Assembly (NCBI RefSeq): GCF_000321225.1
Contig: NW_004450396.1
Location: 2,941,466-3,005,465, forward strand
Origin: Odobenus rosmarus divergens
Lineage: Eukaryota > Chordata > Mammalia > Carnivora > Odobenidae
Length of the DNA stretch: 64,000 nucleotides
Direction: 5' to 3'
Part shown: positions 34,791 to 47,066 of the stretch, piece by piece
Layout of the letters: each line of letters begins with the position of its first letter
Position numbering within the stretch: the first letter of the stretch is position 1
Notes under the pieces: generated by a model
The model's input: only the letters and a program-made list of their open reading frames with translations
What the model was told of the DNA's origin: nothing
Database searches by the model: none
Translations under genes and position numbers: made by a program

Positions 34791-35489
34791 TTATTAAAAA
34801 TTAAATTATGTAATACAATTAAATTAGTTATTACTAATTTAAAAGATAATAGCTACTCAAAACTCAATTCCTAATGATTTTACTATTACCTATATTTGTC
34901 AAATTATTTATGTTTATTGTCTCTGTATGATGGAATTACAAGGATCTATTATAGGAGTTAGACCTTACACCATTATGGGAGGAGATAGGGAAGCAAGGGT
35001 CTGAGAGGGAAGTTGGAAGACCAAAGGAGTCACCAACCAGTCTGTGTGAAAAGCCTCGTATGTTCCACTATCTAAATCAGACTGTTTCAGGCTATGAAAT
35101 AAAGATTCCTGAGGTCTGTGAGAAGGTATGTCTATGTGTTGCTGCCATGTTTGTACATCTGTTGCCAAAAATCCAGTCATAGACAGGAGATTGCATTTAG
35201 TCAACAGGGTCAGCAGTTGGGAAGAACCGGACTTGAAGCAGATAAGACTGAAACTAAGCCGGAACCCAACAAGTGTCTGTCTGTCACTGCATTTAGCCAC
35301 GATTATCCTCAGAGAGTAATGTCTGCTCCTCACTTTAGCCTTCTAAATCTTATACAGATTTTACTAATGTGAGCCAACCTAGAAATACACAGGGAAAAGA
35401 ATTATCAGAAACAGTTTGAATTTGACCAAGTCGACACTGCAAGCTTACTGCAGAGACCATTCACTGTAATAACAAAAACAAACAAAAAG
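34791..35489. other. Unassigned interval with open frames on both strands
   Basis: The left part is AT-rich. At 34,965-35,372 there are overlapping frames on both strands: 122 codons on minus at 34,965-35,333 and 84 on plus at 35,118-35,372. I recognise no domain in either. No poly-A signal, splice-site pair or initiation context stands out. This could be a fragment of an old retroelement or chance. Confidence 0.4.
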
Positions 35490-37030
35490 ACTTTAGAAAT
35501 GAATCTGAAAAGATTGCACAAGAATTTCATGGAGAGGGGCACCTGGGTGCCTCAGACGGTTAAGCGTCTGCCTTCAGCTCAGGTCATGACCCCAGGGTCC
35601 TGGGATCGAGCCCCACATCAGTCTCCCTCCTGAGAGGGGAGCCTGCTTCTCCCTCTACCTCTGTCTGCCCCTACCCCCTACTTGCTCTCTCTCTCTCCTG
35701 TCAAATAAATAAAATCTTAAAAAAAAAAATTTCATGGAGAATGTTTATAGTTTAATTTGAGGACATAGAAGAAAGCTTCAATAAATGAAAAAAGATATTA
35801 TGTTTATGGATGGTGTGACTTAAACCTGTAAAGGTAATGATTTTACTCCCCAAATCAATCTATAAATACTTCACAATCCCAATCAAAATTTGACATTGAT
35901 GTTTTGAGGAACCTGTCATATATGTACTAATAATTGTGTACCAATAACTATCCAGAAAGAGCTGAGTGAACTTGAGCAGGAATAGCAAATAGGGGGGACT
36001 CAGCCTGTGAGAAGCTAGTATGCACTAGAAAAGCCAGAATAATAAAAACAGTATAGGAATTGATAAACAGATCAGTGGGAAAGAACAGAATGCTCACTAA
36101 CAGACTCATATTTATGAACAGTCTTTCTATACTAAAGATCATACTATAAATCAGTGAGGAAAATGGATTACATAGTTGAGGGGTTGGGAAATTGGCTTTG
36201 CTTTTTGAAGCAAAATGAAAGTGAGATTTCAATCTTCTACCGTATTGCAAATATGAATTCAATATAAACTAACTACCAAATATGAAAGCTAAATCTATTT
36301 AACTTAAAAAATATATATATATCCTTGTAACCTCGGTATGGGGAAGAACTTAAAAAAAATCCAAAAGCATAGACTCTAAGTTGAAAAAAATATATTTATC
36401 AAATTCATGGTAATTAAGTTTTTAATTCAACAACCCAAAACATACAAAGTTTTAATATGTGAATGACAGATTAGTAGAAAATATTTGCAAATATCTAAAA
36501 CTAACAAGAGATTAGTATCCAGGATATGCTGGAAAAAGGGAAAAAAAGGAAAAAGCAAGAAATGCACAAGAAAAATAAATGATATAAATTGGCAAGTCAC
36601 AAAAGGGAAAACATAAACATCCAATGATATGTAGAGATTTTTAGCTTCACTTGATATCAGAGAAAGAAACTCAAAATGATAATGAGACACCACTTTATGT
36701 TAACTGATTGTAAAATTTAGAAACTTGGAAATGGGACATTTCATATACTTCTGGTGAGAACCTACTTGGAGAGCAACTTCTATTCCTTTGATGACCCAAG
36801 AATCCCACTCTCAGGTATATGCCTAAAAAAATAAAAAAGAATATTCATCATAGTGCTGTTTAGGGGCATCCTAAGTGTTTGTAACTAGGAAAATTGGAAG
36901 TAAAAATGGTAATTGCATACATATTGTGTGATGATATGCAGCAATTAGAAATTATACCATTAAATGTATACATGACATATGGATAGATCTTTAAAACACA
37001 TTGTGTTGACCACTTTGAAAAAGAAAAGAA
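35490..37030 (+). mobile_element. Old L1 ORF2, sense, with nested SINE
   Basis: Very diverged sense ORF2 sequence: cacaatcccaatcaaaattt, aaccttcgtaaaaacagtat-like wording near 36,045, gacacccactttatg-like wording near 36,690, and aattagaaattataccatta near the end. The SINE at 35,536-35,727 interrupts it. It meets an antisense L1 at about 37,040, but both cover the ORF2 C-terminus, so they are separate elements. Confidence 0.65.
35536..35727 (+). mobile_element. CAN-type SINE, sense, with 13-bp TSD
   Basis: Head ggggcacctgggtgcctcag, box cctgggatcgagccccacat, CT-rich body and caaataaataaaatctt tail. A perfect 13-base duplication, aatttcatggaga, lies at 35,523-35,535 and 35,728-35,740. Confidence 0.96.
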
Positions 37031-37039
37031 AAACCAATG

Positions 37040-37575
37040 AACAAGAACTACTATAATGCTTTCTGTAGTGATTGCACCATTTTGCATTCCCACTACAGTG
37101 TACAGGAGTTCCAATTTCTCCACTTTCTCACCAGCACTTGTCTTTTGTGTTTTTTGTGTGTTTTTCTTTTTTTTTTTTTTGATGACAGCCATCCCAACAG
37201 ATGTGAGATAGTATCTCACTGTAGTTTTGATTTCCATTTCCCTGATGATTAGTGATGTTCAGCATCTTTTTATATACCTTTTGTCCATTTTTCCTCTGTA
37301 GCGAAATGTCTAAATTTTTTTGTCCTTTCTTAAATCAAGTTATCAGTTTGGCTTTTTCTTTTTTACTATTGAGTTGTAGGGATTCCTTCTATATTTTGGA
37401 AATTAACAATTTATCAGATATATGGTTTGCAAATATTTTCTCTACATCTAGTATAGATATAGCATCCATATTCTATAGATTACCTTTTTACTCTGTTGTT
37501 AGTGTTCTTTCTTATGCAAAAAACTTTTGGTTTGATATATCTATTGGAATTTTAACCATCCAGTGTAACACTAAC
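37040..37575 (-). mobile_element. Old L1 ORF2 remnant, antisense
   Basis: Classic antisense ORF2 C-terminal wording: ttttgcattcccactacag, ggagttccaatttctcc, ctcactgtagttttgatttc, then tttactattgagttgtaggg and atttatcagatatatggttt. Stops are present in every frame except a 114-codon plus-strand shadow. Confidence 0.85.
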
Positions 37576-37707
37576 TTTGGTCTGCTTTCAGGCTAAAAGC
37601 CATACAGAGTGGGCAAATTACCCCATGTTGTTCCCTCCTTCCTAGTGTCCACTCCTATCCAAAACCTGCTTGCTTTTGGTCACTCATCAGTGCCTTCAGG
37701 TTGCTGT

Positions 37708-37960
37708 TCTTTCTTTTTTTTTTTTATTAAGGTATAGTTGATTCACAATGTTACATTAGTTTTAGGTATACAACATAGGGATTCCCACAAGTCTATACAT
37801 TATGCTCTGCTCACCACAAAAGCAGGTATAGGGACTAGCTGTCACCATACAAGGCTATTACAACACCATTGACTATATTCCCTATGCTGTACCTTTTATC
37901 CTCATGACTTATTCATTCCTTAACTGGAAGCCTATGGGAGATACAAGTTGTTCTCATTGT
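37708..37960 (-). mobile_element. Old L1 3' end, antisense
   Basis: A T run is followed by attaaggtatagttgattca, ttttaggtatacaacatagg, gtcaccatacaaggctatta and actatattccctatgctgta. This is the antisense 3' UTR end of an older L1, from family memory. Confidence 0.75.
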
Positions 37961-39240
37961 TAAATATAGTTTATTCAGAGTTTACAATTGTTATCTGTAG
38001 GAATACAGGATCCATTAGGAGCTCACTCAGTCACACTAAACATAGACATCTGAGATCATGAACTATAAAATGCTATTAAAAAAAAAAGAGCCATCTCTTC
38101 CCCCATACACCCCAAGTGTTAGTAAAAGCAATGGTCACCTATGCAGGACAGTTCTATCCAGCAAAGAAGGAATCTCTCAGGGTCTGATGGCATGGCAGGT
38201 GACAAGCAGGACAGCACAGAAGAACTTAAAGGGTCCAGTCCTGAGAAACCGGGAGTCAGTGCCCCGGCAAACTCTTAATCTTCATAAGGACTCATTTATG
38301 ACAATAAGCCCAGAATGGGATTTGTTCTAGTTTATTCTAGATTGTACCTGCAAAGGGAAGGAACCATATTCTTTTAGGTGAGCTGAAATATTTTGTTCAT
38401 AAAAGCATGAAATATTGAAGTAATATCTACTTAAGTTACATAAGAATAAGGTAAAGAAGAAGAAAGCCAATGCTGATATGGAGAACTTTAAATTTAAAAT
38501 AAATATGCAATATGCAATATTGCTCTTTCTAATATAACCATAATGTTTTGAAACATTACAGACCTATAGCAGTTAATATTTACCTGGCTTATAAACTGAA
38601 TTTGACATTCATTTATTCCTGTTAGAAGGGTTTTTATCACAAAGATATTAGAATTAGAATCAGTATTCTAATTCTATAAATATTTACATGTTCAATTAAG
38701 GAGGATGAATTTTGATGTGCCAAAACTAATTAAATACAAGAAAATGTCATAAAAAGCCTGCTTATCTACATGTGAGGAAGTAAGTGCCACTTTCAGATGT
38801 ACAGATGTGACATTCCTTGTCATCAAAACCTTGTAAAATTGTAAAAGTATAAAATGTATAATATAATAGACATGTTTAGCATAAAATATAAACACCAAGG
38901 CAGAGTGGTTTGAGTATAAAGACCTCAGCTAAGTTTTCCTTGAACTTATTACCTCACAAATCTAAACATGAGTCTAGGACCCTCACACAAGCTGAGGCAG
39001 TTTATTATTACAAAGTGGCACAAAGATGTAATAGACAGGGCAAGTGGCTAAAAGCTCTACTAACCTCACATTTTTTTTAAAGCAAAAACTCTCAGTTGGT
39101 TGGCTTAGCAGTCAAGTAATTCTGAATTATGAAATAACTAGTTTTGGTGATATGTATAATCTGTCACCTTTCTAAAAATGCATCGGAAAGGGAAGACAAG
39201 TTAAATGTCAAATAGATAATTCAGTAAATAGATTAGAAAC
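37961..39240. other. Unassigned non-coding interval
   Basis: No recognised repeat or gene. The 90-codon plus-strand frame at 38,058-38,330 begins by a run of A and has no known domain. Confidence 0.5.
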
Positions 39241-39302
39241 TGGATGGATAGATGGATGGATGGATGGATAGTGGATGGATAGATGGACGGATGGATGGAT
39301 AG
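39241..39302. repeat. (GGAT)n microsatellite
   Basis: About 62 bases of TGGA/GGAT units with ATAG and ACGG interruptions. Confidence 0.95.
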
Positions 39303-39309
39303 AGAGCAG

Positions 39310-39600
39310 AAGCTATGGAAATAGATGAAATCTACCAGAAAGAACATATGTCATGGAAAAAAGAAAAAGAGAGAGAGAGCCCAAGACAGATACCTGAGAT
39401 GAAAGGACATGTCAGTATGGGGAGAGATAGATGATCTGACAGAAAAGACTGAGAAAAAATGTCCAGAGAGGAAAAAAAAACAAGAAGACATGGTACCACT
39501 GAAGCCAAAGGACAGTTTGTGGGAATGAGAAAGTATTCAACAACACTGAACTTTACTAAGAAGGCAAACAAAATGGAGACTATAATCTGTTCTTTAAATT
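39310..39600. repeat. Possible ancient repeat fragment, purine-rich
   Basis: Purine-rich sequence with gagaaaaaatgtccagagag and ggtaccactgaagccaaagg resembles a widespread old mammalian repeat that may be the same family as the fragment at 16,190-16,420. Low confidence. Confidence 0.4.
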
Positions 39601-40191
39601 TGGTAACAATCACACTAGTAGCTGCTCTGGGTTGCAGAGAAGCAGATTCCTTCTTCATGAAATGGAAATAAGCTATTTTTAATGTTTTTCTGTGAATTGT
39701 TCAGTTTGCTCAGAGACTCCAGCTCTAAGTGTGGTTGCCTTCATAGCATTTCATAACACTACCTTACATTAAATATTATTTCTTGTTTACTTTATTGTTT
39801 ATCATCTCCCTTAGGCAATAAAATTGTATGGCAAATAATACAGGGTCACAATTAGATTTTCTCATATTTCTGTAACACACATGCTTAATGGAGGTTGCAC
39901 AAAAATTAACCTTATATTGACTTCCACAGATAGTTCATTGTGAGATGATATATTTGTTTTCAAACTATTTTATCATTGTTATAAAGGAAAGCTGTGCCTT
40001 TTCATTCCCATAAATTTCAAAATGAAAACTGAATTTCACTTTCAAAATGCTTTAATTTAATAGATCAAAATGAAAGAGCATAAAAAGGTATTTATTAATC
40101 ACCACTATTCTTAGAAAGCACGACAAAGAGCAGATCTGTAATACATATTCATGGAGGAAATTTCTAATATGACAAATAATAATATGATCCA

Positions 40192-40498
40192 TTTGAATTA
40201 GTATTTTTGTATTTTGGGGGTAAATTCCTAGTAGTACAATTGCTGGATTATAGGGTAGCTCTATTTTTAACTTTTTGGGGATCCTCCATACTGTTTTCCA
40301 GAACGGCTGCACCAGTTTGCATTCCCACCAACAGTGCAAGAGTTTCCGCATTCCCCTCATTCTCGATGGGGATTAAGGAGTGCACTTGTGATGAACACTG
40401 GGTGTTGTATGGAAGTGTTGAATCACGAAATTGTACACCTGAAATTAATACTACACTGTATGTTAACTAACTGGAATTTAAATAAAAACTTTTAAAAA
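40192..40498 (+). mobile_element. Twin-primed carnivore L1, 5' part inverted
   Basis: The left part (40,192-40,367) is ORF2 C-terminal sequence in antisense. Its minus-strand frame includes [19 protein letters not shown] and [15 protein letters not shown]. The right part (40,368-40,498) is the last about 130 bases of the 3' UTR in sense (gatgaacactgggtgttgta, gtatgttaactaactgg) with an A-rich tail. The flanks aatatgatcca (40,181-40,191) and aatacgatcca (40,499-40,509) match at 10 of 11. Opposite halves of one L1 inside one duplication is the twin-priming structure. Confidence 0.88.
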
Positions 40499-40599
40499 AA
40501 TACGATCCAAAGGCTATTTCTGCTTCTTTGTTGTTGATATTGCTGTTGTTTTTCTTTTCTCTGGTTTAAAGTTTTTTATTTCTCTATTTACTTTTCATT

Positions 40600-40735
40600 G
40601 TCTGCCTTCCTATTAGAATGTAAGTTCCATTAGGACAAGGACTTTGTAATGTTATGTGGTACCTGTAGCACCTAGAAAAAGTGCCCAACACATGGTAGGC
40701 TCTCAATCATCACGTGAATAAATAAATCAACATGC
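40600..40735 (+). mobile_element. L2 LINE 3' end, sense
   Basis: The order tattagaatgtaagttccat, aggacaaggactttgtaatg, gcacctagaaaaagtgccca and tggtaggctctcaatca is the 3' end of L2 with its usual ending. Well conserved for this family. Confidence 0.85.
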
Positions 40736-41269
40736 TTGAGAGGAATAACTTCTACATGAGAGAGGAAGTTTTATCATCTAATCCATCTATTCCTATAACT
40801 TCTTATCTCATAAATACTTTCATTTCTGGACTGTTTAATGAAATGGGTGGATTTCAGCATGGCAAATCAATTTGTTTGGACAGGTATTATAACTTATCCC
40901 TTATGCCGAGCCAATAAGCATCATATGTAAAGACAGCTAAAGTAATTGAACTAGTCATATGGCCAAATGGTATGAAGAAGTATGTACTTTAATTAAAGGA
41001 TTTTTTTCTTTAGGTGACTCACCACCAAAATCATGGTCCTTATGTTTTAAGCTTTTTCACATTGGGTACATTCCTCATATTAGGCTATGAATCAATGTCC
41101 TCTCTCACTCATTGTTACTTAAGCTAGTTAATTTTTATGTCACTTAATTGTTTTTGAGTCTCCTCTAAATTTCGGATCTTCTAAGTGGTACATATTAAAA
41201 AGGGAGAGTATCAGGTGTATTTTTTTATAGGAGATATTATTAACTCTTATGACCCTGTCATTGCAGTTG

Positions 41270-41445
41270 TAGGCAATAGATTATAGTCGAATGAATATAG
41301 TCTAATAGAATCAGCAAGATCCACGTTTGAATCACAACTCTGTCACTTACTAACATTAGTGGACTTAGGTTAAATTGGTTCATCTTGCTAATTTACCATT
41401 TTTCATCTGTAAAACATGTCAAAAATGCTTATGCAACAGGTATTT
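41270..41445 (-). mobile_element. MIR SINE, antisense
   Basis: Antisense MIR wording: gtttgaatcacaactctgtc, acttactaacattagtgg, then a diverged middle and tttttcatctgtaaaacatg. About 170 bases are recognisable. Confidence 0.75.
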
Positions 41446-41666
41446 AATTAAGAGAGTTAAATTACATTATATATATGACAGGTCATGACTACTCAATGCT
41501 CAACAAATGATCTACTTCCTTAGAGTTTTGACCCCAGCCTTCTTTTCCTTAATTTCAGCTATATTTAAGTTGATTTTTTAAATTGAATGTTGCTTTCAAT
41601 ACTATAAAAGAATCTATTTTAAGAAATCCTATGATGAAACTTTTTATTTAAAGAAAAATCCTTTTG

Positions 41667-41856
41667 GGGCACCTGGGTGGCTCAGTCGTTAAGCGTCTGC
41701 CTTTGGCTCAGGTCATGATCCCAGAGTCCTGGGATCGAGCCCCGCATCGGGCTCCTTGCTGCGCGGGAAGGCTGCTTCTCCCTCTCCCACTCCCCTTGCT
41801 TGTGTTCCCTCTCTCTCTGTGTCTCTCTCTGTCAAAAAATAAATAAAATCTTAAAA
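41667..41856 (+). mobile_element. CAN-type SINE, sense, young, with 13-bp TSD
   Basis: Close to the window consensus: ggcacctgggtggctcagtc, cctgggatcgagccccgcat, cgggctccttgctgcgcggg, CT-rich body and aaaataaataaaatctta tail. A perfect duplication, aaaaatccttttg, lies at 41,654-41,666 and 41,857-41,869. The retained CpGs and intact boxes suggest a recent insertion. Confidence 0.97.
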
Positions 41857-41869
41857 AAAAATCCTTTTG

Positions 41870-43336
41870 AAAAGCAATTAAGAGCCTCTAATTTTTATAT
41901 TTTGATGTTTTGCTTAAATCGTGATACATTTTTCAAATTAAACGTTTTCAGTTAATGCTATTTCACTTCACTTTACTTCATAATTCAATGAATTTTTTTC
42001 ATTTTCTCTCCAAACATGTAACAAAATGATTAATATAGTAATTTCTTTATCTCTGTAAATTTTTCTTCATCATTTGCTCTCCTAAACTACTTACACATTT
42101 TTTTAGTCTCTCACATGTTTTGACTGTTGCTGATTTTTAATTAATTTTTGTCAGTCTGTATGAATTTCTGGCATTCATATGGGGCTGAGAAGCTATGAAA
42201 TAAAGCTGAACATCTTTTCATATCTAAACATATATATTTGAGTTATAGAATCTTTAAATTATTTTTATTATAGGAGACTATGTTCTTTATACAGTTAATT
42301 TAAACTATAATTTTTCTCTCTTATAGCTTTTTTGCTTTAAAATATATTTTTCTCTGTTATAGCTTTTTTGCTTTCTACTCTTTTTTATCTCAAGTAATCA
42401 GAAAAATTAAGTTTATTGTGGTTACCTAATCAACTCTGTTATGCATCTATAGAGTTTGGTAAAAAGCCTTCAACTATATGTTAAGATGAATAACACTTAA
42501 TAAGTCTGTCCATAATCTGAATGTATACTAATGCTTATTAACCAAGATCTTTAATATATGAGATTATTTTTTTAATTCTAACAATGTCAACTATAATAAG
42601 AATAGAATTTCCTTTCAGTTAATATTAATACATACTTGTCTTTACCAGTTTTTATATTTCTAGTTTCTAGTCCTCATTCCTAAACAAGCAAAAAATAATA
42701 AGAACAAGTGGACTAGTATTCTTTTTCTTTTTACATAATACTTCACACTGTATGTCAATGAGGTATCTGCTCTCCTGCTCCTCAGTTGCTTGAATTATTT
42801 TTCACCCACTTAAAGTGACTTTAGCTTTTAAATTATTTATAAATGTTACTAGTTTGGTTGAACTGTGTTTTTAGTGGACACTCTTCTCTGTGGCTTCTTT
42901 CTTCCTCTTCATTTACCATGTCACTTCTCCTGGTTAAATCCTTCTTTACGGTCTTTGACAAATCTTAGAATGTGAGTGCATCCTGCATCTGGCTACCCTT
43001 ATCTTTCTTTGCGGTGTATTACTACTCAGCTTCTCCATTTTCCTCCTTTTCCAGAATACCTTCTTTTGATTCTGTTCTTCATGAAGATGTTTTAGAATTA
43101 TTAGTGTTCTCCTTATACCTTACCAAGGGAATTGACATTCACATGCTTTACTGTAACTGAACTAAGAATGTTCTAGAATTTTTCTGGCATTAAAACCATG
43201 TTCAGATATTTATGTCTTTGAGAACTTCAATGCTGCCTCATCAAGCTATTTCTGGCTTGAATAAGAATGGCTTCACATGGAAGCTTAAGAATTATCCCAT
43301 TTTTAATGAAACACAGTTTGAAGTAAAAATAATTTA
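41870..43336. other. Unassigned AT-rich interval
   Basis: No gene or repeat family recognised. It contains a 28-base segment present twice with period 36 (42,311-42,338 and 42,347-42,374, one mismatch). Confidence 0.5.
42311..42374. repeat. 36-bp-period tandem duplication
   Basis: Two copies of a 28-base block carrying ttatagcttttttgcttt, spaced at 36 bases, differing at one position (ctctc versus ctctg). A local duplication. Confidence 0.93.
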
Positions 43337-43353
43337 CTTGTAAAACTATTCTT

Positions 43354-43938
43354 TTTTTCCTCCTGTGTTTTTTTCTTTTATTATGTTAACCACCATATAT
43401 TACATCATTAGTTTTTGATGTAGTGTTCCATGATTCATTGTTTGCGTATAACACCCAGTGCTCCATTCAGTACGTGCCCTCTTTAATACCCATCACCAGG
43501 CTAACCCATGCCCCCACCCACCTCCCCTCTAGAACCCTCATTTTGTTTCTCAGAGTCCATAGTCTCTCATGGTTCATCTCCCCCTCCGATATGCCCCCCT
43601 TCATTTTTCCCTTCCTACTCTCTTCTTATTTTTTTAAATATATAATGTATTATTTGTTTCAGAGGTACAGGTTTGTGATTCAACAGTCTTACACAATTCA
43701 CAGCGCTCACCATACCCTCCCCAATGTCTATCACCCAGCCACCCCATCCCTCCCACCCCCCACCACTCCAGCAACCCTCCGTTTGTTTCCTGAGATTAAG
43801 AATTCCTCATATCAGTGAGATCATATGATACATGTCTTTCTCTGATTGACTTATTTCGCTCAGCATAACACCCTCCAGTTCCATCCACATCATAGCAAAT
43901 GGCAGGATTTCATTCCTTTTGATGGCTGCATAATATTC

Positions 43939-43978
<40 letters not shown>

Positions 43979-44000
43979 CACATCTTCTTTATCCATTCAT
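43354..44000 (-). mobile_element. Carnivore L1, 5'-truncated, antisense, with 17-bp TSD
   Basis: The T-rich tail is followed by the full antisense 3' UTR (tagtttttgatgtagtgttc, taacacccagtgctcc, ggctaacccatgcccccacc) and the ORF2 C-terminus, whose minus-strand frame includes TMEYYAAIKRNEILPF and GVMLSEISQSEKD. Flanks cttgtaaaactattctt (43,337-43,353) and cttgtaaaactcttctt (44,001-44,017) match at 16 of 17. A well-preserved copy about 650 bases long. Confidence 0.95.
43944..43976. repeat. (TA)n microsatellite in L1
   Basis: About 16 TA units at the site where ORF2 antisense normally reads ttgtatatatacc. It is an expansion inside the L1. Confidence 0.95.
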
Positions 44001-44017
44001 CTTGTAAAACTCTTCTT

Positions 44018-45945
44018 AAAGGAAAAATATTTTCTGCCTGTGACAACTGATTGTACTGAATATCCAGTTTTACCCCAAACATTCAGGCTGTAGCACATCA
44101 TTTGGACTGTTTCATTTGTCTGAATATGTACATTTTAACTTAATCAATAGACATCAAATGTTTAGGTGGTATGCATTAGGCTTTATGAAATATCCAAATG
44201 AAAAATGAGAGAAGGAAGAAAACAAAGAAACACAAGAGGCCTCTCTGGTGCTTTCCCACGAGCATTTGCAAGAATCCTGGGTTTTCCATTCTACTTTAAT
44301 AGGTCTGATTAACTTATATTCATGCTCTGTAAGAAAATAAAGAATCCATTTTTGTCTTCTCCAAAGGACTTTACTTTCCTATTATGAAAGCATTTTGTAA
44401 TGCAATTTAGGAGCACCTGTGAAACTTTTTAAAATAAATTTTTAAAAATCCAGGTTTCAAGCTTTTTGGTTGGAGCTCTCTGATTCCCTTGCTGGAAGGT
44501 CACTATTCAGGTTATTCCTGAAATCTTTCTTGACAGGTGCTTCTTGAAGCAGTTTAAGATATGTGAGCATGAGCATGAAGTGCAAGAGTGGGCGGTACAC
44601 TAGCTTCATATCTAACAGCACTCAGTGCTTTTGATACAAGATCTGATTCCCGTGCTCAACTAGACTGACAGTCGGGGAACTTAATGAAGTGTGCAGGTTA
44701 CAGTCAAACAGCAATGACAACAAACTGACCTCTAGAATATATCAAAAGTCATAACTCAATGAAAATTTTGTGCTATGATTATGGAGAAAAATGTCAGTCT
44801 CTTCAGATATTTGTACACTCACGGCAGGACCCACGCATGGGCAGCAAGGCACACTGTCAGATATCGGGGCACTGGGAAAACCCCTGTCCCTAACGTGTCT
44901 CCTGCTGAGCTCTCCCTAAGTCTGAACACAGACCTTTGTCAGTCAACCATTTCTATGGGCTAACACTCTCTCTGTCACTTTTCCCTTTCTTTTCTTCTAT
45001 GGTAAGAGTCCCTATAAAACTCCTAGAGGTGAGAAGAAAACAGGTGAAGAAATGGAAGTCTGACTTTGATGTTGTAAGAACTGAACTATATGCCTTATGA
45101 GTATATAGACTGATTCTTCCCACCAAAGTCTTGGATAGGTCCAAAAATCGTTGCCCAGTTCACAGTGGTACTTAGGGCCAGACATAGCCATTTACAATTT
45201 ATATAAAATACCCAGGAGAATTTTCTTGTGTAATTTTCCAATCTATTTTTAAATGTTTTGTTTTTTTTTAAATAAATTCTACTCTTATTTTTTTCCTAAG
45301 CCAATGAGTATAGGAAAAATACTTAAGGGAACTTAATTCTAGCAATAGTTTTCTCTAACACATTTATTATTAAGTTATTTAGGCCAGTAAATGCAAAGAA
45401 ATCAGATTCTGCTTCTCTCCAGATTATCTGAGGCTAAGAGGCTGACAGGGAAAAGACTGAGACTATGGGTTGGTATGGGTCACTGGCTTTGGGGGTTAAA
45501 TACTCATCATTTTTTTATGAAAAAGGCCTAGCACAGTGAGCTATGGCTTTGGACGTAGAGGCTGTATGAGTAAGAGTCATTTTTTGTTTTTGTATTTTGT
45601 TTTGAATAAGAGTCATTTTTGAAGGACAGAATGAAAACTATTCCTCAAACTGTAGTAGTGGCAGGAAAAAGGTCTCTTCCCAAGAGAATTATTACTTGTC
45701 CATTAGAAGGCTTAACATCAAATCCCACACTGGAGAGATTTAAACAAGAGTTACATGATAGCTAAGTCCCCCTGCAGCAGTTCTGAATGTGGGCAGAGAC
45801 AGCCTAATTACCACCCAAGCTGCTCCTACACTCACTGCAACGTAACATGGAAAGAGCAAAAGGAAGGGGAAGGAGAAACCTGTAATATGATCTATTATTT
45901 TGCAGTTAACTCAAGACTAGCCCCTGTCCACTGTCAGCACTCACA

Positions 45946-45996
<51 letters not shown>

Positions 45997-46560
45997 GCTG
46001 AATCTCCAGAAACACTGAATCAGTTTTTTCTCTGCCTCTCACCCTCAGGGGGCTAGGCCAACCTCACCTTCTCAGGAAAACCTGGAAAACTCAGGAAAAC
46101 CTGGCTCCCAAGACCCTCCAGGACTAGGCATCAAGTCCTTCAACAGCTGGGAGAAAGTCAGCTAGAGATTTCATTTAACCATTTCTCTTCTACCACTGTT
46201 TTGATGGCTGTTTTATGATACAGATTTCACCATGCCAGTTAGTTGCAAATGGTTAGAAATGCAAATGACTAGAAAATCCAAGTGTTATATAACTAATTAT
46301 ATTTGGCTTTAATTACGACTACGAATTGATCCAGGCTTCTAGAAAAACACTGGTTGCATCAATTATATAACTTTACCAGAAGTAAGCCTAATGCTTGCTA
46401 ATTTATCCACACTAGCTAATTAAGTAAAAATTCCTTGCTAAAACTGTAAGTAGATTAGCATTGTTGGTATATTTTAGATTATCGCTAAGGTATGGAAAAT
46501 AAAAACATTTGGAAATATTGTAAGATAAAATACAAGGTATCATTATTTATACGCCTTTAT
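44018..46560. other. Unassigned interval with a CA microsatellite
   Basis: About 2.5 kb without a gene or nameable repeat apart from the CA run and a short 19-base tandem duplication at 46,071-46,104 (ctcaggaaaacctgg twice). Short frames (up to 87 codons) are not supported as genes. The longest runs through the CA repeat. Confidence 0.5.
45947..45994. repeat. (CA)n microsatellite
   Basis: About 24 uninterrupted CA units, the longest pure dinucleotide run in the window and so a likely polymorphic marker. Confidence 0.97.
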
Positions 46561-46578
46561 TAGAAAGCCCAGAAGACC

Positions 46579-46761
46579 CAGGGCACCTGGGTGGCTCAGT
46601 CGGTTAAGTATCTGACTTCAGTTCAGGTCATGATCTCAGGATGTTGGGATAAAGCCCCATGTCTCCGCTTTTCCCTCTCCCTCTACCCCTCCCTCATGCT
46701 CATTCTATCTCTCTCTCTCAAATAAATAAATAAAATTGTTTAAAAAAATAAAAAGAAAAAA
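46579..46761 (+). mobile_element. CAN-type SINE, sense
   Basis: Head gggcacctgggtggctcagt, a diverged box region (gggataaagccccatg), shortened CT body and caaataaataaataaaat tail. Flanks agaaagcccagaagac (46,562-46,577) and agaaaacccaaaagac (46,762-46,777) match at 14 of 16. Confidence 0.94.
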
Positions 46762-47066
46762 AGAAAACCCAAAAGACTCATTTGAAAAACTATGAGAAAA
46801 AAATGGGAACTCTTATATGCCTATAGAAGTAATTTTAAATATCTATCATTTATCTATTGAGATCTTATTAAAGTAACAACAAAACATATGTTATTTGTAT
46901 TAATATTTTTTAAAATATGAGAGCTATATTTATAGAACAAAGTGTCAAAAAAGACTTGAATACATGATGTGATATCCCATGTTACTGATTACAGACACTA
47001 TTTTAAAGATACTTTTCCTTCTGTAATTACTTTTTTAATTTAACTCAACCCCAAGTCTCCAGATTT

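Noticed and set aside
35490..37575. Opposed L1 halves at about 37,035 as a third twin-priming event
   Set aside because: Both halves cover the same ORF2 C-terminal region and no shared duplication encloses them, so they are two separate elements.
39241..39302. Regular repeats that could resemble a CRISPR array
   Set aside because: It is a tetranucleotide microsatellite without spacers in a mammalian genome.
41667..41740. tRNA-like A and B box sequence that could be called a tRNA gene
   Set aside because: It is the tRNA-Lys-derived head of a SINE, as shown by the attached body, tail and target duplication. The same applies to the other SINE copies.
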